From contig CACGGB010000001.1 in NCBI GenBank assembly GCA_902572475.1, forward strand, positions 1 to 64,000: a stretch of DNA of 64,000 nucleotides. Direction: 5' to 3'. A program made the translations under genes and the position numbers. This stretch comes from an uncultured Pelagibacteraceae bacterium (lineage in GTDB: Bacteria > Pseudomonadota > Alphaproteobacteria > Pelagibacterales > Pelagibacteraceae). The notes under the pieces were generated by a model. It was not told the origin of the DNA. It saw only the letters and a list, made by a program, of their open reading frames with translations, and made no database searches. This document shows positions 41,072 to 50,618 of this stretch, in pieces (the stretch's first letter is position 1; every line of letters starts with the position of its first letter).

Positions 41072-43743
41072 TAATTGAGCATGTTACGTAAAACATACTG
41101 AAGAATTCCTCCGTTTTTATAATATTCTATTTCATTTTCAGTATCTATTCTACTCAAAGCTTGTATCTTTTTAATTGTGCCATCTTTATATTTTATTTCG
41201 CAAGCTACCTCTGCTCTTGGTTTAATTCCTTTTTCAATATCAACTATTGTAATGAGTTCAGCTCCTGTTATTTTTAATTTTTTTCTATCAAAACCTTCTT
41301 TAAATTGTAGTGGCAAAACACCCATACCTACTAAATTTGATCTATGAATTCTTTCAAAACTCTCAGCTAATACAGCTTTAATACCTAGTAGCTTTGTTCC
41401 TTTAGCTGCCCAGTCTCTCGAGGATCCTGTCCCGTATTCTTTACCAGCAATGACAACTAAATCATTATTTCTTTTTTTATATTCCATTGCAGCTTCATAA
41501 ACACTCATAACCTTGCCATCAGGCTGTAGAGTAGTAAATCCACCCTCTGTTCCAGGTGCCATTTCATTTCTAATTTTAATATTTCCAAAAGTTCCTCTCA
41601 TCATTACTTCATGGTTTCCTCTTCTGGCTCCATAAGAGTTGAAGTCTTTTTGTTGGATTTGATGTTCCATAAAATAATCCCCCGTTGGACTATCTTTCTT
41701 GATGCTTCCTGCTGGTGAAATATGATCCGTAGTTACTGTGTCTCCTAATAACAAAAGTATTCTAGCATCATTAATTGCCTTAAATCCCTCAGGTTTATCA
41801 GGAAGATTATCAAAAAAAGGTGGTCTTTTTACATATGTTGAGTTTTGTTCCCAGTTATAAATATCACTGTCAACTGTATCGATCTCTCTCCATTCTTTTG
41901 GTCCTTCTGAAACGTTAGAATATCTTTTTTTAAACATTTCAGCATTTAAAGAGGTAAGCATAATATCCTCAATTTCTTTATTGCTCGGCCAAATATCTTT
42001 TAAGAAAACATCTTTGCCAGCTTTATCTTTCCCAAGAGAAGATTTATATAAATCAAAATTCATATTCCCAGCTAAAGCATAAGCAACAACTAGAGGAGGC
42101 GAAGCTAGATAATTCGCTTTTACATCAGGATTTATTCTACCCTCAAAGTTCCTGTTCCCAGATAAAACTGAAACCGCATATAAATCTTTTTCGTTGATTG
42201 CATCTGATATATTTTTATTTAATGGCCCTGAATTTCCAATGCATGTAGTGCAGCCGTATCCTACAAGATTAAAACCTAATTCATCTAAATATTTATTTAA
42301 GCCAGCTTTTTCTAAGTAGTCAGTAACAACTTGTGATCCTGGCGCTAAAGAAGTTTTGACCCACGGTTTTACTTTTAATCCTCTCTCATAAGCTTTTTTG
42401 GCAAGAAGTCCAGCTCCAATTAAAACGCTTGGATTTGATGTATTAGTACATGAGGTAATTGCTGCAATAACAATATCCCCATCTTTTAATTTAAAATCTG
42501 CTCCTGCAACATCAGACTCTACAACTTTAGATCTTTTAGCGTTTTCTTTATAAACTTTAGCGAACGAACTTGCTGCCTCAGTTAGTAAAACTTTATCTTG
42601 AGGTCTTTTAGGTCCAGAGATACTTGTTACAACTGTGCTTACATCTAGAGATACTGTATCAGTAAACTCTACATCATTACTTGCCCATAGCCCTTGTTCT
42701 TTAGAATATTTTTCTACCAAAGCAATTGTTGCACTATCTCGTCCAGATAATTTTAAATATTTAAGTGACTCATCATCAACAGGGAAGAAGCCACACGTCG
42801 CTCCATATTCAGGAGCCATGTTAGCAATAGTTGCTCTATCAGCTAAAGTTAAATTTTTTAGTCCTTCTCCATAAAATTCTACAAATTTTCCTACAACACC
42901 TTTTTTTCTTAACATTTCCACAATTGTTAAAACTAAATCAGTTGCAGTTGTGCCCTCTTTGAGTTTACCTTTAATTTCAACTCCAACCACTTCTGGAATT
43001 AACATTGAAATTGGTTGTCCTAACATCGCAGCTTCAGCTTCAATACCACCAACTCCCCAACCTAATACGGATAACCCGTTAACCATTGTAGTGTGGCTGT
43101 CTGTTCCAACTAAAGTATCTGGATAAGCATATAAATCATTCCCGCTTTTAGATGACCAAACAACTTTGGATAAATATTCTAAGTTTACTTGGTGACAAAT
43201 ACCTGTTCCTGGTGGTACTACTCTAAAATTATCAAAAGCTTGTTGACCCCATTTTAAGAAAGAATAACGCTCTCCGTTTCTAGAAAATTCCCTTTCTACA
43301 TTTTTATCAAATGATTTCCCTGAAGCATATTCGTCAACCATTACTGAATGATCGATTACTAAGTCTACAGTTGATAAGGGATTTATTTTTTCTGGATCTT
43401 TATTTTTATCTTTTACAGCATCTCTCATAGCAGCTAAATCCGCTACTGCTGGGATTCCTGTGTAGTCCTGCATTAAAACTCTAGCTGGTCTGTAAGCTAT
43501 TTCAGTATTAGATTTTTTATTTTTTAACCATTCTTTAATTGCCAAAATCTGTTTTCTATCTACAGTTATATCGTCTTCGTATCTAAGTAAATTTTCTAAT
43601 AAAACTTTGAGAGATTTTGGTAATTTTGAAATTCCGTCTAAACCATTCTTTTCGGCTATTTTTAAATTGAAAATTTTATATTCTTTACCTGATGATGAAA
43701 TATTATCTAATGATTTAAAGGAATTTTTACTATTAAATTTCAT
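41071..43743 (-). CDS. acnA: Aconitate hydratase AcnA
   Basis: The 890-residue enzyme converts citrate to isocitrate through cis-aconitate. Cluster cysteines are in [19 protein letters not shown] and [15 protein letters not shown]. The substrate-domain signature [14 protein letters not shown] and [16 protein letters not shown] are present. AcnA-type length and order (IRP-like) fit. It is the only aconitase in the window and serves the TCA cycle; the coupled prpD suggests it may also handle 2-methylaconitate. LysE follows upstream with 3 bases between the genes. Confidence 0.97.
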   Translation of the reverse strand: MKFNSKNSFKSLDNISSSGKEYKIFNLKIAEKNGLDGISKLPKSLKVLLENLLRYEDDITVDRKQILAIKEWLKNKKSNTEIAYRPARVLMQDYTGIPAVADLAAMRDAVKDKNKDPEKINPLSTVDLVIDHSVMVDEYASGKSFDKNVEREFSRNGERYSFLKWGQQAFDNFRVVPPGTGICHQVNLEYLSKVVWSSKSGNDLYAYPDTLVGTDSHTTMVNGLSVLGWGVGGIEAEAAMLGQPISMLIPEVVGVEIKGKLKEGTTATDLVLTIVEMLRKKGVVGKFVEFYGEGLKNLTLADRATIANMAPEYGATCGFFPVDDESLKYLKLSGRDSATIALVEKYSKEQGLWASNDVEFTDTVSLDVSTVVTSISGPKRPQDKVLLTEAASSFAKVYKENAKRSKVVESDVAGADFKLKDGDIVIAAITSCTNTSNPSVLIGAGLLAKKAYERGLKVKPWVKTSLAPGSQVVTDYLEKAGLNKYLDELGFNLVGYGCTTCIGNSGPLNKNISDAINEKDLYAVSVLSGNRNFEGRINPDVKANYLASPPLVVAYALAGNMNFDLYKSSLGKDKAGKDVFLKDIWPSNKEIEDIMLTSLNAEMFKKRYSNVSEGPKEWREIDTVDSDIYNWEQNSTYVKRPPFFDNLPDKPEGFKAINDARILLLLGDTVTTDHISPAGSIKKDSPTGDYFMEHQIQQKDFNSYGARRGNHEVMMRGTFGNIKIRNEMAPGTEGGFTTLQPDGKVMSVYEAAMEYKKRNNDLVVIAGKEYGTGSSRDWAAKGTKLLGIKAVLAESFERIHRSNLVGMGVLPLQFKEGFDRKKLKITGAELITIVDIEKGIKPRAEVACEIKYKDGTIKKIQALSRIDTENEIEYYKNGGILQYVLRNMLN

Positions 43744-43746
43744 GCG

Positions 43747-44334
43747 CTATACATAGAACAAAATCACACAAACGATAAGTAAAAAAGACATTGTATAATT
43801 AAAATTCTTAATAAATTTATCACTTGTGGCGAATTTTCTCATGTATTTACCCATTAAACACCAGGCTGTTTGACTTCCAACAGCCATCAAAAACCATACA
43901 AATGTTAAAACAATCGAGTCTCTTAAATAGTTATTTTGTGTATCAATAAATAAAGAAATTGAAGTTAATCCAACAATAATGCTTTTGGGATTTACGAATT
44001 GAAACCAAAAAGTATTTAAAAAAGTTACTGGCTTTGGATCAATTTTTTTATCTTTTGTTTGTCCTGCAAAAGATAATTTGTATGCCATATATAACAGGTA
44101 GATTGATCCTAATATTTTTATTGCAGTTTGAATAAATGCATACTTTTGAAAAATAGCTCCAGATGTAAGTTGCAAAAGAATAATTAAAAGCGTCCATCCG
44201 ATAATTACTCCAAGCATAGTGGGAATGGCTTTTCTAAAACCAAAATTAAAAGCCGTATAAGATGTCATAATATTATTTGGACCAGGAGAAAACGCGGTTG
44301 CAATACCGAATAATATTAATGGAAATAGTTGCAT
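43747..44334 (-). CDS. LysE family translocator
   Basis: The 195-residue protein has six hydrophobic segments and the LysE/RhtB start FPLILFGIATAFSPGPNNIMTSYTAFNFGFRKAIPTMLGVIIGW. FQFVNPKSIIVGL is a second conserved block. These carriers export amino acids such as lysine, threonine or homoserine. The substrate is not predictable. It lies between the cytochrome c' gene and acnA, with gaps of 6 and 3 bases. Confidence 0.9.
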   Translation of the reverse strand: MQLFPLILFGIATAFSPGPNNIMTSYTAFNFGFRKAIPTMLGVIIGWTLLIILLQLTSGAIFQKYAFIQTAIKILGSIYLLYMAYKLSFAGQTKDKKIDPKPVTFLNTFWFQFVNPKSIIVGLTSISLFIDTQNNYLRDSIVLTFVWFLMAVGSQTAWCLMGKYMRKFATSDKFIKNFNYTMSFLLIVCVILFYV

Positions 44335-44340
44335 TTTAAT

Positions 44341-44790
44341 TTAATGAGGCGCTCTAAACTTACTATGACAAGCCGAACAATTACTCCACATTAATTCCTT
44401 CTGTGCTGCTCTTAAATCTTCAGCAGTCTCAATAGCTTTGGCAAGTTTTATCATATCATCTGATGCTTTTTTCATCAAAGCATTGAATTCATTTTTATTT
44501 TCCCAAATGCTCGGTAGTGCTTCTGTTTTAAATCCCTCTTTTGTATTTTCAGGAAAATAATCTAATAATTTTATATAATTATCTGAAATTTTTTTCATTA
44601 AAGGTTTAGCCTCCTCAATTCTTTTAGATTTCAGTAATATAGATATTTTTTTAGCATTTTGATAGTTTTCACTAAACATTGCTTTTCTACCTTTAATAAT
44701 TTCTTCTACAGTTTGAGCATTAGCAGAAAAAGAAAGGGTTAAAGAAAAAATAATAATAAGTGTTTTTATTATTTTTATCTTTTGTATCAT
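44341..44790 (-). CDS. Cytochrome c' family protein, periplasmic
   Basis: The 149-residue protein has a signal peptide ending SANA and a helical body with a single heme-binding motif CSACHSKFRAPH at the extreme C-terminus, the hallmark of cytochrome c'. Cytochromes c' bind NO or CO and carry electrons in the periplasm. There is no Fe-binding Met, and the axial ligand is expected to be the motif His only. It is 5 bases downstream of the DUF411 gene. Confidence 0.85.
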   Translation of the reverse strand: MIQKIKIIKTLIIIFSLTLSFSANAQTVEEIIKGRKAMFSENYQNAKKISILLKSKRIEEAKPLMKKISDNYIKLLDYFPENTKEGFKTEALPSIWENKNEFNALMKKASDDMIKLAKAIETAEDLRAAQKELMWSNCSACHSKFRAPH

Positions 44791-44795
44791 AAAAT

Positions 44796-45278
44796 TTATA
44801 TTGTCATGAATACTGAAGATTTCCCATCTTTAAGTTGATAAATAACAAAGGGCTCATCTTTATCACCTGGCATTCCTGGTGTGCCGATAGGCATCCCAGG
44901 TAAAGCTATACCATCAATATCTGGTTGCTCTTTTAATAATTTATTGACTGCTTCAATCGGGACATGTCCTTCAATAAAGTATTTACCCATAATTGTAGTA
45001 TGACAAGACTGCATTTCTACTGGGATATTATATTTTTGTTTTATTGTATGAAGGCTTCTCATATCTGTTTGTTTTACTTTAAATTTTTCCTCTTCTAAAA
45101 ATAAGACATACCCATAGCAACATCCGCATGAGGGTGTCTTAAAGACTTCAACAATTTGTTTATTGTTAATATTGGCTAAAGCGTCTTTTTTATCTGTGAC
45201 AAAATTAAAGATATAAAAAACAAAGAATAATACTACTGTAAATATAATGAATTTAGATGTGGTGCTTTTAAATGACAT
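44796..45278 (-). CDS. DUF411 metal-binding protein
   Basis: The 160-residue protein has an N-terminal membrane anchor (FIIFTVVLFFVFYIFNFV) and the DUF411 body: VEVFKTPSCGCCYGYVLFLEE with a CGCC pair, LHTIKQKYNIPVEMQSCHTTIMGKYFIEGHVP, and GIALPGMPIGTPGMPGD. The family is presumed to bind copper or related metals in the periplasm. It is divergent from the cytochrome b561 gene with 18 bases between start codons. Confidence 0.9.
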   Translation of the reverse strand: MSFKSTTSKFIIFTVVLFFVFYIFNFVTDKKDALANINNKQIVEVFKTPSCGCCYGYVLFLEEEKFKVKQTDMRSLHTIKQKYNIPVEMQSCHTTIMGKYFIEGHVPIEAVNKLLKEQPDIDGIALPGMPIGTPGMPGDKDEPFVIYQLKDGKSSVFMTI

Positions 45279-45296
45279 GTTTAATTATAATTAATA

Positions 45297-45827
45297 ATGA
45301 GAATTTTTAACAGTCAAAATGAATATGGCCTATTGGCCAAATTGTTCCACTGGATTACATTTATTGTCTTAATAGCCCAAGTTCCTTTTGGATTTTATTT
45401 AGTAGGGCTTGAATTTTCTGATGAAAGAATTGAACTTGAAAATATACATATCCTAGTAGGAATAACCGTTTTCTATCTTACTTTGTTTAGATTAATTTGG
45501 AAATTTTTTAACAAAAGTCCATCTGAAACTAGAAGTTTTTTTAAAGGCCAAGTCTTTATTGGTAAGGCTAATCATTTCTTACTTTATTTAAGTATTTTTA
45601 CTATAACTATCTCTGGAATTCTTAAGAAACTTTATATGGGAGAAACGCTTAATTTTATATTTTTTAAATATGGATTTGAAAAAGATAATTTTGTTTTAGC
45701 TGATGCTTATTACCAAGTTCACATTTACGCTAATTACTTATTATTAGCACTTGTAAGTCTGCATATACTTGCGGTAATTGTTCATCATTTTGTTTTTAAG
45801 GATAAAATCTTAAACAAAATTACTTAA
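45297..45827 (+). CDS. Cytochrome b561 family protein
   Basis: The 176-residue protein has four membrane helices and conserved histidines for two hemes: LLAKLFHWITFIVLIAQVPFGFYL, NIHILVGITVF, HIYANYLLLALVSLHILAVIVHHF. It is a diheme b-type electron carrier of the inner membrane, possibly a quinol-oxidising (superoxide-oxidase-like) protein. It is divergent from DUF411 and its stop overlaps the DUF4396 gene by 4 bases. Confidence 0.9.
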   Translation: MRIFNSQNEYGLLAKLFHWITFIVLIAQVPFGFYLVGLEFSDERIELENIHILVGITVFYLTLFRLIWKFFNKSPSETRSFFKGQVFIGKANHFLLYLSIFTITISGILKKLYMGETLNFIFFKYGFEKDNFVLADAYYQVHIYANYLLLALVSLHILAVIVHHFVFKDKILNKIT

Positions 45828-46261
45828 TGGCAAGCTTCGTTGAATTTTTTGAGTCTCCAATAATTATATGGCCAAGGGGTAACAAATCCAACAGCTAACA
45901 TTATTGGCACAACCCACCAAGTTAAAACAGCTCCTCCAGTGAGAAAATAGTCTGTAGCATTCATAGCAATTTCCATACTTACCATTGAGATTAAACTCAT
46001 TCCAACAGCTGTTTTAAAAGCTAATTTTAAAGAAAAATTTTGCCTTAATAAGATAATCGTTTCTAAAATAATGCTTGTAATAATCCCATTAATTATCGCT
46101 AAAACCATAATTGCTAAAACAGGAAAAGGAATTTTTGTTAATTGAAAAAATAAAATAGTTCCAAAATCACCAATAGAGCAACCAAGTAAACACCAAAATG
46201 TATTTTTTGCACTTCTAGACCAAGTGTGTTTACAGCTCCAATTAAATGTTTCAGAACTCAT
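45824..46261 (-). CDS. DUF4396 membrane protein
   Basis: The 145-residue protein has four hydrophobic segments and the DUF4396 pattern: WSCKHTWSRSAKNTFWCLLGCSIGDFGTILFFQ, ILAIINGIITSIILETIILL, MVSMEIAMNATDYFLTGG and FVTPWPYNYWRLKKF. A Cys-x3-His at the start and Cys-His end (EACH) suggest metal binding. DUF4396 often neighbours copper handling genes. It overlaps csaA by one base. Confidence 0.85.
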   Translation of the reverse strand: MSSETFNWSCKHTWSRSAKNTFWCLLGCSIGDFGTILFFQLTKIPFPVLAIMVLAIINGIITSIILETIILLRQNFSLKLAFKTAVGMSLISMVSMEIAMNATDYFLTGGAVLTWWVVPIMLAVGFVTPWPYNYWRLKKFNEACH

Positions 46262-46596
46262 TACGCAATATCTAAACCATTATCAGTTTTCTGAGATGGG
46301 TGCACTAGGACAACTTTTCCGTCTTTTTCAATAGCTCCAAGCACTAAAACTTCTGATGTAACGCCAGCTATATTTTTTATCGGAAAATTACAAACCCCAA
46401 TTACTTGTTTTCCTACTAAATTTTCAGGAGTGTAATAGTGAGTGATCTGAGCTGAGGATTGCTTAATCCCTATTTCTTTTCCAAAATCTACCTTAACTAC
46501 TAATGAGGGTTTTCTTGCTTTTTCATTTACTTTTGCTTCTAAGATAGTACCAACTTTAATTATTACTTTTTTAAATTCTTCGTAAGTTATTTCCAT
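46261..46596 (-). CDS. csaA: tRNA-binding domain protein CsaA-like
   Basis: The 111-residue protein is a stand-alone OB-fold tRNA-binding domain: VIIKVGTILEAKVNEKARKPSLVVKVDFGKEIGIKQSSAQITHYYTPENLVGKQVIGVCNFP and SEVLVLGA. This matches CsaA, a dimeric tRNA-binding protein with reported chaperone/export effects. It lies directly downstream of nothing else and its stop overlaps DUF4396 start by one base. Confidence 0.88.
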   Translation of the reverse strand: MEITYEEFKKVIIKVGTILEAKVNEKARKPSLVVKVDFGKEIGIKQSSAQITHYYTPENLVGKQVIGVCNFPIKNIAGVTSEVLVLGAIEKDGKVVLVHPSQKTDNGLDIA

Positions 46597-46616
46597 AAAT
46601 TCCTTTCTATAAATAA

Positions 46617-46640
46617 AAAAGGGGGCCTAAGCCCCCTTTT
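46617..46640 (-). terminator. Terminator after livK
   Basis: A 10-bp GC-rich stem AAAAGGGGGC/GCCCCCTTTT with a 4-base loop lies 20 bases after the livK stop on the minus strand and is followed by a T tract (TTTTTTATTT). It ends the Liv operon 1 message. Confidence 0.9.
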
Positions 46641-46660
46641 AAATTAGTTAAGCAATTGAA

Positions 46661-47764
46661 TTACAGTTCTTTGTAATTACCTTTGCTCCACTCATAAAAT
46701 ACGTAACCTGGTAAGCTCACGTCACCTTTTTTATCAAAGCTTAGTGAACCAATTACAGTATCAAACTTACCTTTTCTCATTACTTTAAGAACCTTAGCAG
46801 GGTCGTTTGATCCAGCTTGGTTAGCAGCTTGTTCAAATACTTGTAAAGCAGCGTATGAGTAAAGAACATAACCTTCTGGCTCAATACCAGCAGCTTTAAA
46901 TTCTTTTACAACATCTGCAGCTGCAGGATTATTTCTTGGATCTGGAGAGAAAGTCATTAACGTACCTTCACCTGCATCACCAGTAATATCCCAATATTCA
47001 GCTGTAACTAAAGCGTCACCACTGATTAATTTAGTTTTCATACCTTGGTCTCTCATTTGTCTTACGATCAAACCACCTTCTGTGTGGTAACCACCAAGAT
47101 AAACTGCATCGATGTTATTAGATTTTAGTTTCGAAACTAAAGCAGAGTAATCTTTCTCACCTGCTGTGTAAGCTTCGTACATAGCTTCTTTAAGGCCAGC
47201 TTTCTTCATATTTTTTCTCGTCGCATCTGCTAAACCTTTTCCGTAAGCAGTTTTGTCGTGAAGGATAGCAACTTTTTTACCTTTATAGTTATCAGCTAAA
47301 AATTTACCAGCAACTTCACCTTGCTGATCATCTCGACCACAAACTCTAAAAGTATATTTACCACCTTTATCCGTTAACGCTGGATTTGTTGAAGCTGGTG
47401 AAACTTGTATAATTCCTTCTTCGTTGTAAACCGCAGAAGCTGGAATTGAAGAACCGGAGCAAAAGTGACCTGCAACATAAGCTACACCTTGACCAGCAAA
47501 TTTGTTGGCTACAGCAACAGCTTGTTTAGGATCACAAGCATCATCTCCGATTTCTAATTTAACTTTCTCGCCATTAATTCCACCTTTTTTATTAACGTGC
47601 TTTAACCACATTTCAGCACCAGCTTTTAACTGAGCACCAAATGAAGCGTACTGACCAGACATAGGTCCAGCAGAAGCAACAACAACGTCAGCTTTAGCTG
47701 AAACTGTTGCAAGCATTAATATTCCGGCAATTAATGAAAGAAGTTTATTGAACGTTCTTAACAT
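46661..47764 (-). CDS. livK: Branched-chain amino acid ABC transporter, binding protein
   Basis: The 367-residue periplasmic protein has a signal peptide (ending VSAKA) and the Leu/Ile/Val-binding fold: VVASAGPMSGQYASFGAQLKAGAEMWLKHVN at the start, FAGQGVAYVAGHFCSGSSIPAS and YTAGEKDYSALVSKLKS. It binds branched-chain or related amino acids (aromatic and others cannot be excluded) and hands them to LivHMGF. It is the last gene of the operon, after a 78-base gap; the separated terminator suggests a higher-level message. Confidence 0.95.
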   Translation of the reverse strand: MLRTFNKLLSLIAGILMLATVSAKADVVVASAGPMSGQYASFGAQLKAGAEMWLKHVNKKGGINGEKVKLEIGDDACDPKQAVAVANKFAGQGVAYVAGHFCSGSSIPASAVYNEEGIIQVSPASTNPALTDKGGKYTFRVCGRDDQQGEVAGKFLADNYKGKKVAILHDKTAYGKGLADATRKNMKKAGLKEAMYEAYTAGEKDYSALVSKLKSNNIDAVYLGGYHTEGGLIVRQMRDQGMKTKLISGDALVTAEYWDITGDAGEGTLMTFSPDPRNNPAAADVVKEFKAAGIEPEGYVLYSYAALQVFEQAANQAGSNDPAKVLKVMRKGKFDTVIGSLSFDKKGDVSLPGYVFYEWSKGNYKEL

Positions 47765-47842
47765 ATTATTTCCCTTTGTTGTTAATTAATTAATTATCGA
47801 TATTGAACACCTTAATTCCAATATTGTAAATATGAAAAAAAG

Positions 47843-48562
47843 TTAATTTTTTGCCCCACCTTCGAGATAAGCAGCTTGTATATCTTTATTTTTGAGTAAC
47901 TCTTGACCGGGACCCTTTATGGTCACCTTCCCGTTTACTAAAACATATGCTCTATCAGCAAGCTCCAAAGCCTTTTTTGCATTTTGCTCAACTAAAAAAA
48001 TAGTAACATTTTTTTCTTTATTAATATTTTTTATTGAAATAAAAATTTGATTTACTAGTTTAGGTGCTATTCCGAGTGAAGGTTCATCTAATAAAAGTAC
48101 TTTGGGTTTACTCATTAATGCTCTTCCTATCGCCAGCATTTGCTGTTCTCCTCCAGAAAGTGTTCCACCTCTTTGCGTTTTTCTATCACTTAATACAGGA
48201 AATAAATCGTAAACTTCCTTAATATCATTTTCAAAGTGCTTTCCTTTTTCGTTAGCATGAGCTCCTAATCTTAAATTTTCTTCTACAGTCAATCTTGAAA
48301 ATATTCTTCTTCCTTCTGGAACTTGGCAAATACCCATATCAACTATTTTATGAGGGGCTTTGTTCTCAATATTTTCACCATTGAAAACTATATTTCCTTT
48401 TCTAGCTTTATTCACTCCACTTATAGTCATAAGTAAAGTTGATTTACCTGCTCCATTAGAGCCAATTAAAGAGACAATTTCACCGTCATTTACATCAAGG
48501 TCAACACCTCTAAGAGCTTGAATTTTTCCATAAAAAGTTTCAACATTAGAAATCTTAAGCAT
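47843..48562 (-). CDS. livF: Branched-chain amino acid ABC transporter, ATPase LivF
   Basis: The 239-residue ATPase has Walker A GSNGAGKSTLL, the signature LSGGEQQMLAIGRALMS and Walker B LLLDEPSLGIAP. The short LivF form, with KIQALRGVDLDVNDG, distinguishes it from LivG. It shares a base with the livG stop and precedes livK. Confidence 0.96.
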   Translation of the reverse strand: MLKISNVETFYGKIQALRGVDLDVNDGEIVSLIGSNGAGKSTLLMTISGVNKARKGNIVFNGENIENKAPHKIVDMGICQVPEGRRIFSRLTVEENLRLGAHANEKGKHFENDIKEVYDLFPVLSDRKTQRGGTLSGGEQQMLAIGRALMSKPKVLLLDEPSLGIAPKLVNQIFISIKNINKEKNVTIFLVEQNAKKALELADRAYVLVNGKVTIKGPGQELLKNKDIQAAYLEGGAKN

Positions 48563-49353
48563 TATTCATCTACTCCAAGGTAAGCTTCGATAACCTCTTT
48601 GCTATTTTTAGTTTGTTCGGCTGTTCCTTCAAAGATTTTTTTACCATAATTCAAAACAACAACATGGTCAGAAATACCCATTACCACACTCATATCATGT
48701 TCAATTAATAAAATTCCTGTTTGTTTTTCTGTTTTAATAAATTTTAAAAGTTTATTTAGTTCAGCTGACTCTTTTGGATTTAACCCTGCGGCTGGTTCAT
48801 CTAAACACAATAACCTTGGTTCAATACACATTGCACGAACAATTTCTAATTTTCTTTGATCCCCGTAAGGTAGATCACCTGCATTGTCATCTGCTCTATG
48901 AGTTAAACCAATAATATCTAACCAGTACTTCGCTTTATCAACTGCTAGCTGTTCTTTATCTCTATAGCTTTTAAGATTAAGTAAACCAAATAAAGAGTAA
49001 CCAGAAGCTACCATTAATTCATTATGTTGAGCGACTAACAAATTTTCAAGAACTGACATTGCTGGGAATAATCTAATATTTTGAAAAGTTCTAGCCACCT
49101 TAGCTACATAAGCAATTTTAAAATCTGTATATTTTCTTAATGAAATTTTGCTATCCTCTTTGTGTAAAAACATTTGACCATTAGTAGGCTTATAAAATCC
49201 TGTTAGACAATTGAATACAGTAGTTTTTCCTGCACCGTTAGGTCCAATGATAGAGGTAATTTGATTATTTTTTGCATCAAAACTTAAATCATCAATTGCG
49301 GTCAAGCCACCGAACTTCATTGTTAAATTTTCTACTGATAATAAATTGCTCAT
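48562..49353 (-). CDS. livG: Branched-chain amino acid ABC transporter, ATPase LivG
   Basis: The 263-residue ATPase has Walker A GPNGAGKTTVFNCLTG, LivG-type FQNIRLFPAMSVLENLLVAQH, the signature region DLPYGDQRKLEIVRAM and Walker B LCLDEPAAGLNPKE. It overlaps livM by 4 bases and livF by one, so it is coupled with both. Confidence 0.96.
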   Translation of the reverse strand: MSNLLSVENLTMKFGGLTAIDDLSFDAKNNQITSIIGPNGAGKTTVFNCLTGFYKPTNGQMFLHKEDSKISLRKYTDFKIAYVAKVARTFQNIRLFPAMSVLENLLVAQHNELMVASGYSLFGLLNLKSYRDKEQLAVDKAKYWLDIIGLTHRADDNAGDLPYGDQRKLEIVRAMCIEPRLLCLDEPAAGLNPKESAELNKLLKFIKTEKQTGILLIEHDMSVVMGISDHVVVLNYGKKIFEGTAEQTKNSKEVIEAYLGVDE

Positions 49354-50618
49354 TTCTTATCTCCGTGCATGAGAATAGTTGGCTTCCTGTTTGCTAATAT
49401 TCCCTTTGGTTTAAACACCATAATTAAAACCATCGCTCCACCAAAAGCGATCATTCTAAATTGTTCTAAATCCCTAAACATTTCTGTTATTCCAATTAAG
49501 AAAATTGATGCAAGAACGACTCCAGTTTGTGAGCCCATGCCGCCAAGTACAACAATCGCAACAATAATTGCAGACTCAATAAATGTGAAACTTTCTGGAC
49601 TTATAAATGCTTGTCGCGTTGCAAAAAATGAACCAGCGAAACCACCAAACATAGCTCCAATTGCAAAAGCAGTTAGTTTTGTATTCGTAGGATTTACTCC
49701 TAAAGATTTACAAGCGATCTCATCCTCTCTTAAAGCTTCCCATGCTCTACCGACAGGAAGTTTTCTTATCTTTAGCGTGAAGTAATTCGTTATTAAGGCT
49801 AATACTAAAATTAAGTAGTATAGAAATATTATTCGATGCATTGTTGAATATTCAAGATTGAAAAACAAATGAAAACTTGTTTCCCCCTCATCTGGAGATC
49901 TTTTAAAAGGTAATCCAAAAAAAGATGGTCGCGGTATGCCTGTTATTCCGTCAGGTCCATTAGTTACCTCATACCAATTGATCAAAATAATTCTTATAAT
50001 TTCCCCAAATCCTAAAGTAACAATTGCAAGATAATCTCCTCTTAATCTTAAAACTGGAAAACCAAGTAAAATTCCAAAAAAAGCTGCAAATACTCCAGCC
50101 AAAGGTAAACAAATCCAAAAAGACCAACCGAACGTAGTTGCAATTAGTGCGTAAGAATAAGCGCCGACTGCATAAAAAGCTACATAACCTAAATCAAGAA
50201 GACCTGCTAAACCGACTACAATATTCAAGCCCCATCCTAACATGATGTAAGTTAAAATCATTATTGCTACATCCATAAAGTACCTGTCAGTAAACGGTAG
50301 AAATGGAAATACTACTGCAAACAAAATTCCTGTAATTGCAAAATGTTTAGCTTTATCCTCGGTAATACTGGAAAACTTTGATGATAGTGTTGAAAAAATT
50401 TTAAATTCTGTTCTTCTTGCAGAATTAATATTAATTAAAAATCTTCCTAGAATACATAATCCAACAAGTAAAAAAACTACTCCCCATTGTGGAGTTATGA
50501 ATAGCCCTTCACCTTTTGATACAGTTCTTAAACCTACTATTGGACCAAACAAAGCTAAGGCAATTAAGCCTGTAAACAAACTGTCTTTAAATGACTGAAT
50601 GATATCTTTCTTTTCCAT
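49350..50618 (-). CDS. livM: Branched-chain amino acid ABC transporter, permease LivM
   Basis: The 422-residue permease has an N-terminal extension with hydrophobic helices and then the LivM core: GLAGLLDLGYVAFYAVGAYSYAL, FPVLRLRGDYLAIVTLGFGEIIRI, WYEVTNGPDGITGIPRP and EALREDEIACKSLGVNPTNTKLTAFAIGAMFGGFAGSFFA. It pairs with LivH in the inner membrane. It shares one base with livH and 4 with livG. Confidence 0.96.
   Translation of the reverse strand: MEKKDIIQSFKDSLFTGLIALALFGPIVGLRTVSKGEGLFITPQWGVVFLLVGLCILGRFLININSARRTEFKIFSTLSSKFSSITEDKAKHFAITGILFAVVFPFLPFTDRYFMDVAIMILTYIMLGWGLNIVVGLAGLLDLGYVAFYAVGAYSYALIATTFGWSFWICLPLAGVFAAFFGILLGFPVLRLRGDYLAIVTLGFGEIIRIILINWYEVTNGPDGITGIPRPSFFGLPFKRSPDEGETSFHLFFNLEYSTMHRIIFLYYLILVLALITNYFTLKIRKLPVGRAWEALREDEIACKSLGVNPTNTKLTAFAIGAMFGGFAGSFFATRQAFISPESFTFIESAIIVAIVVLGGMGSQTGVVLASIFLIGITEMFRDLEQFRMIAFGGAMVLIMVFKPKGILANRKPTILMHGDKK

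Noticed and set aside
49369-49785. 138-residue ORF on the plus strand
   Set aside because: Antisense shadow of livM; no ribosome site and no recognisable domain.
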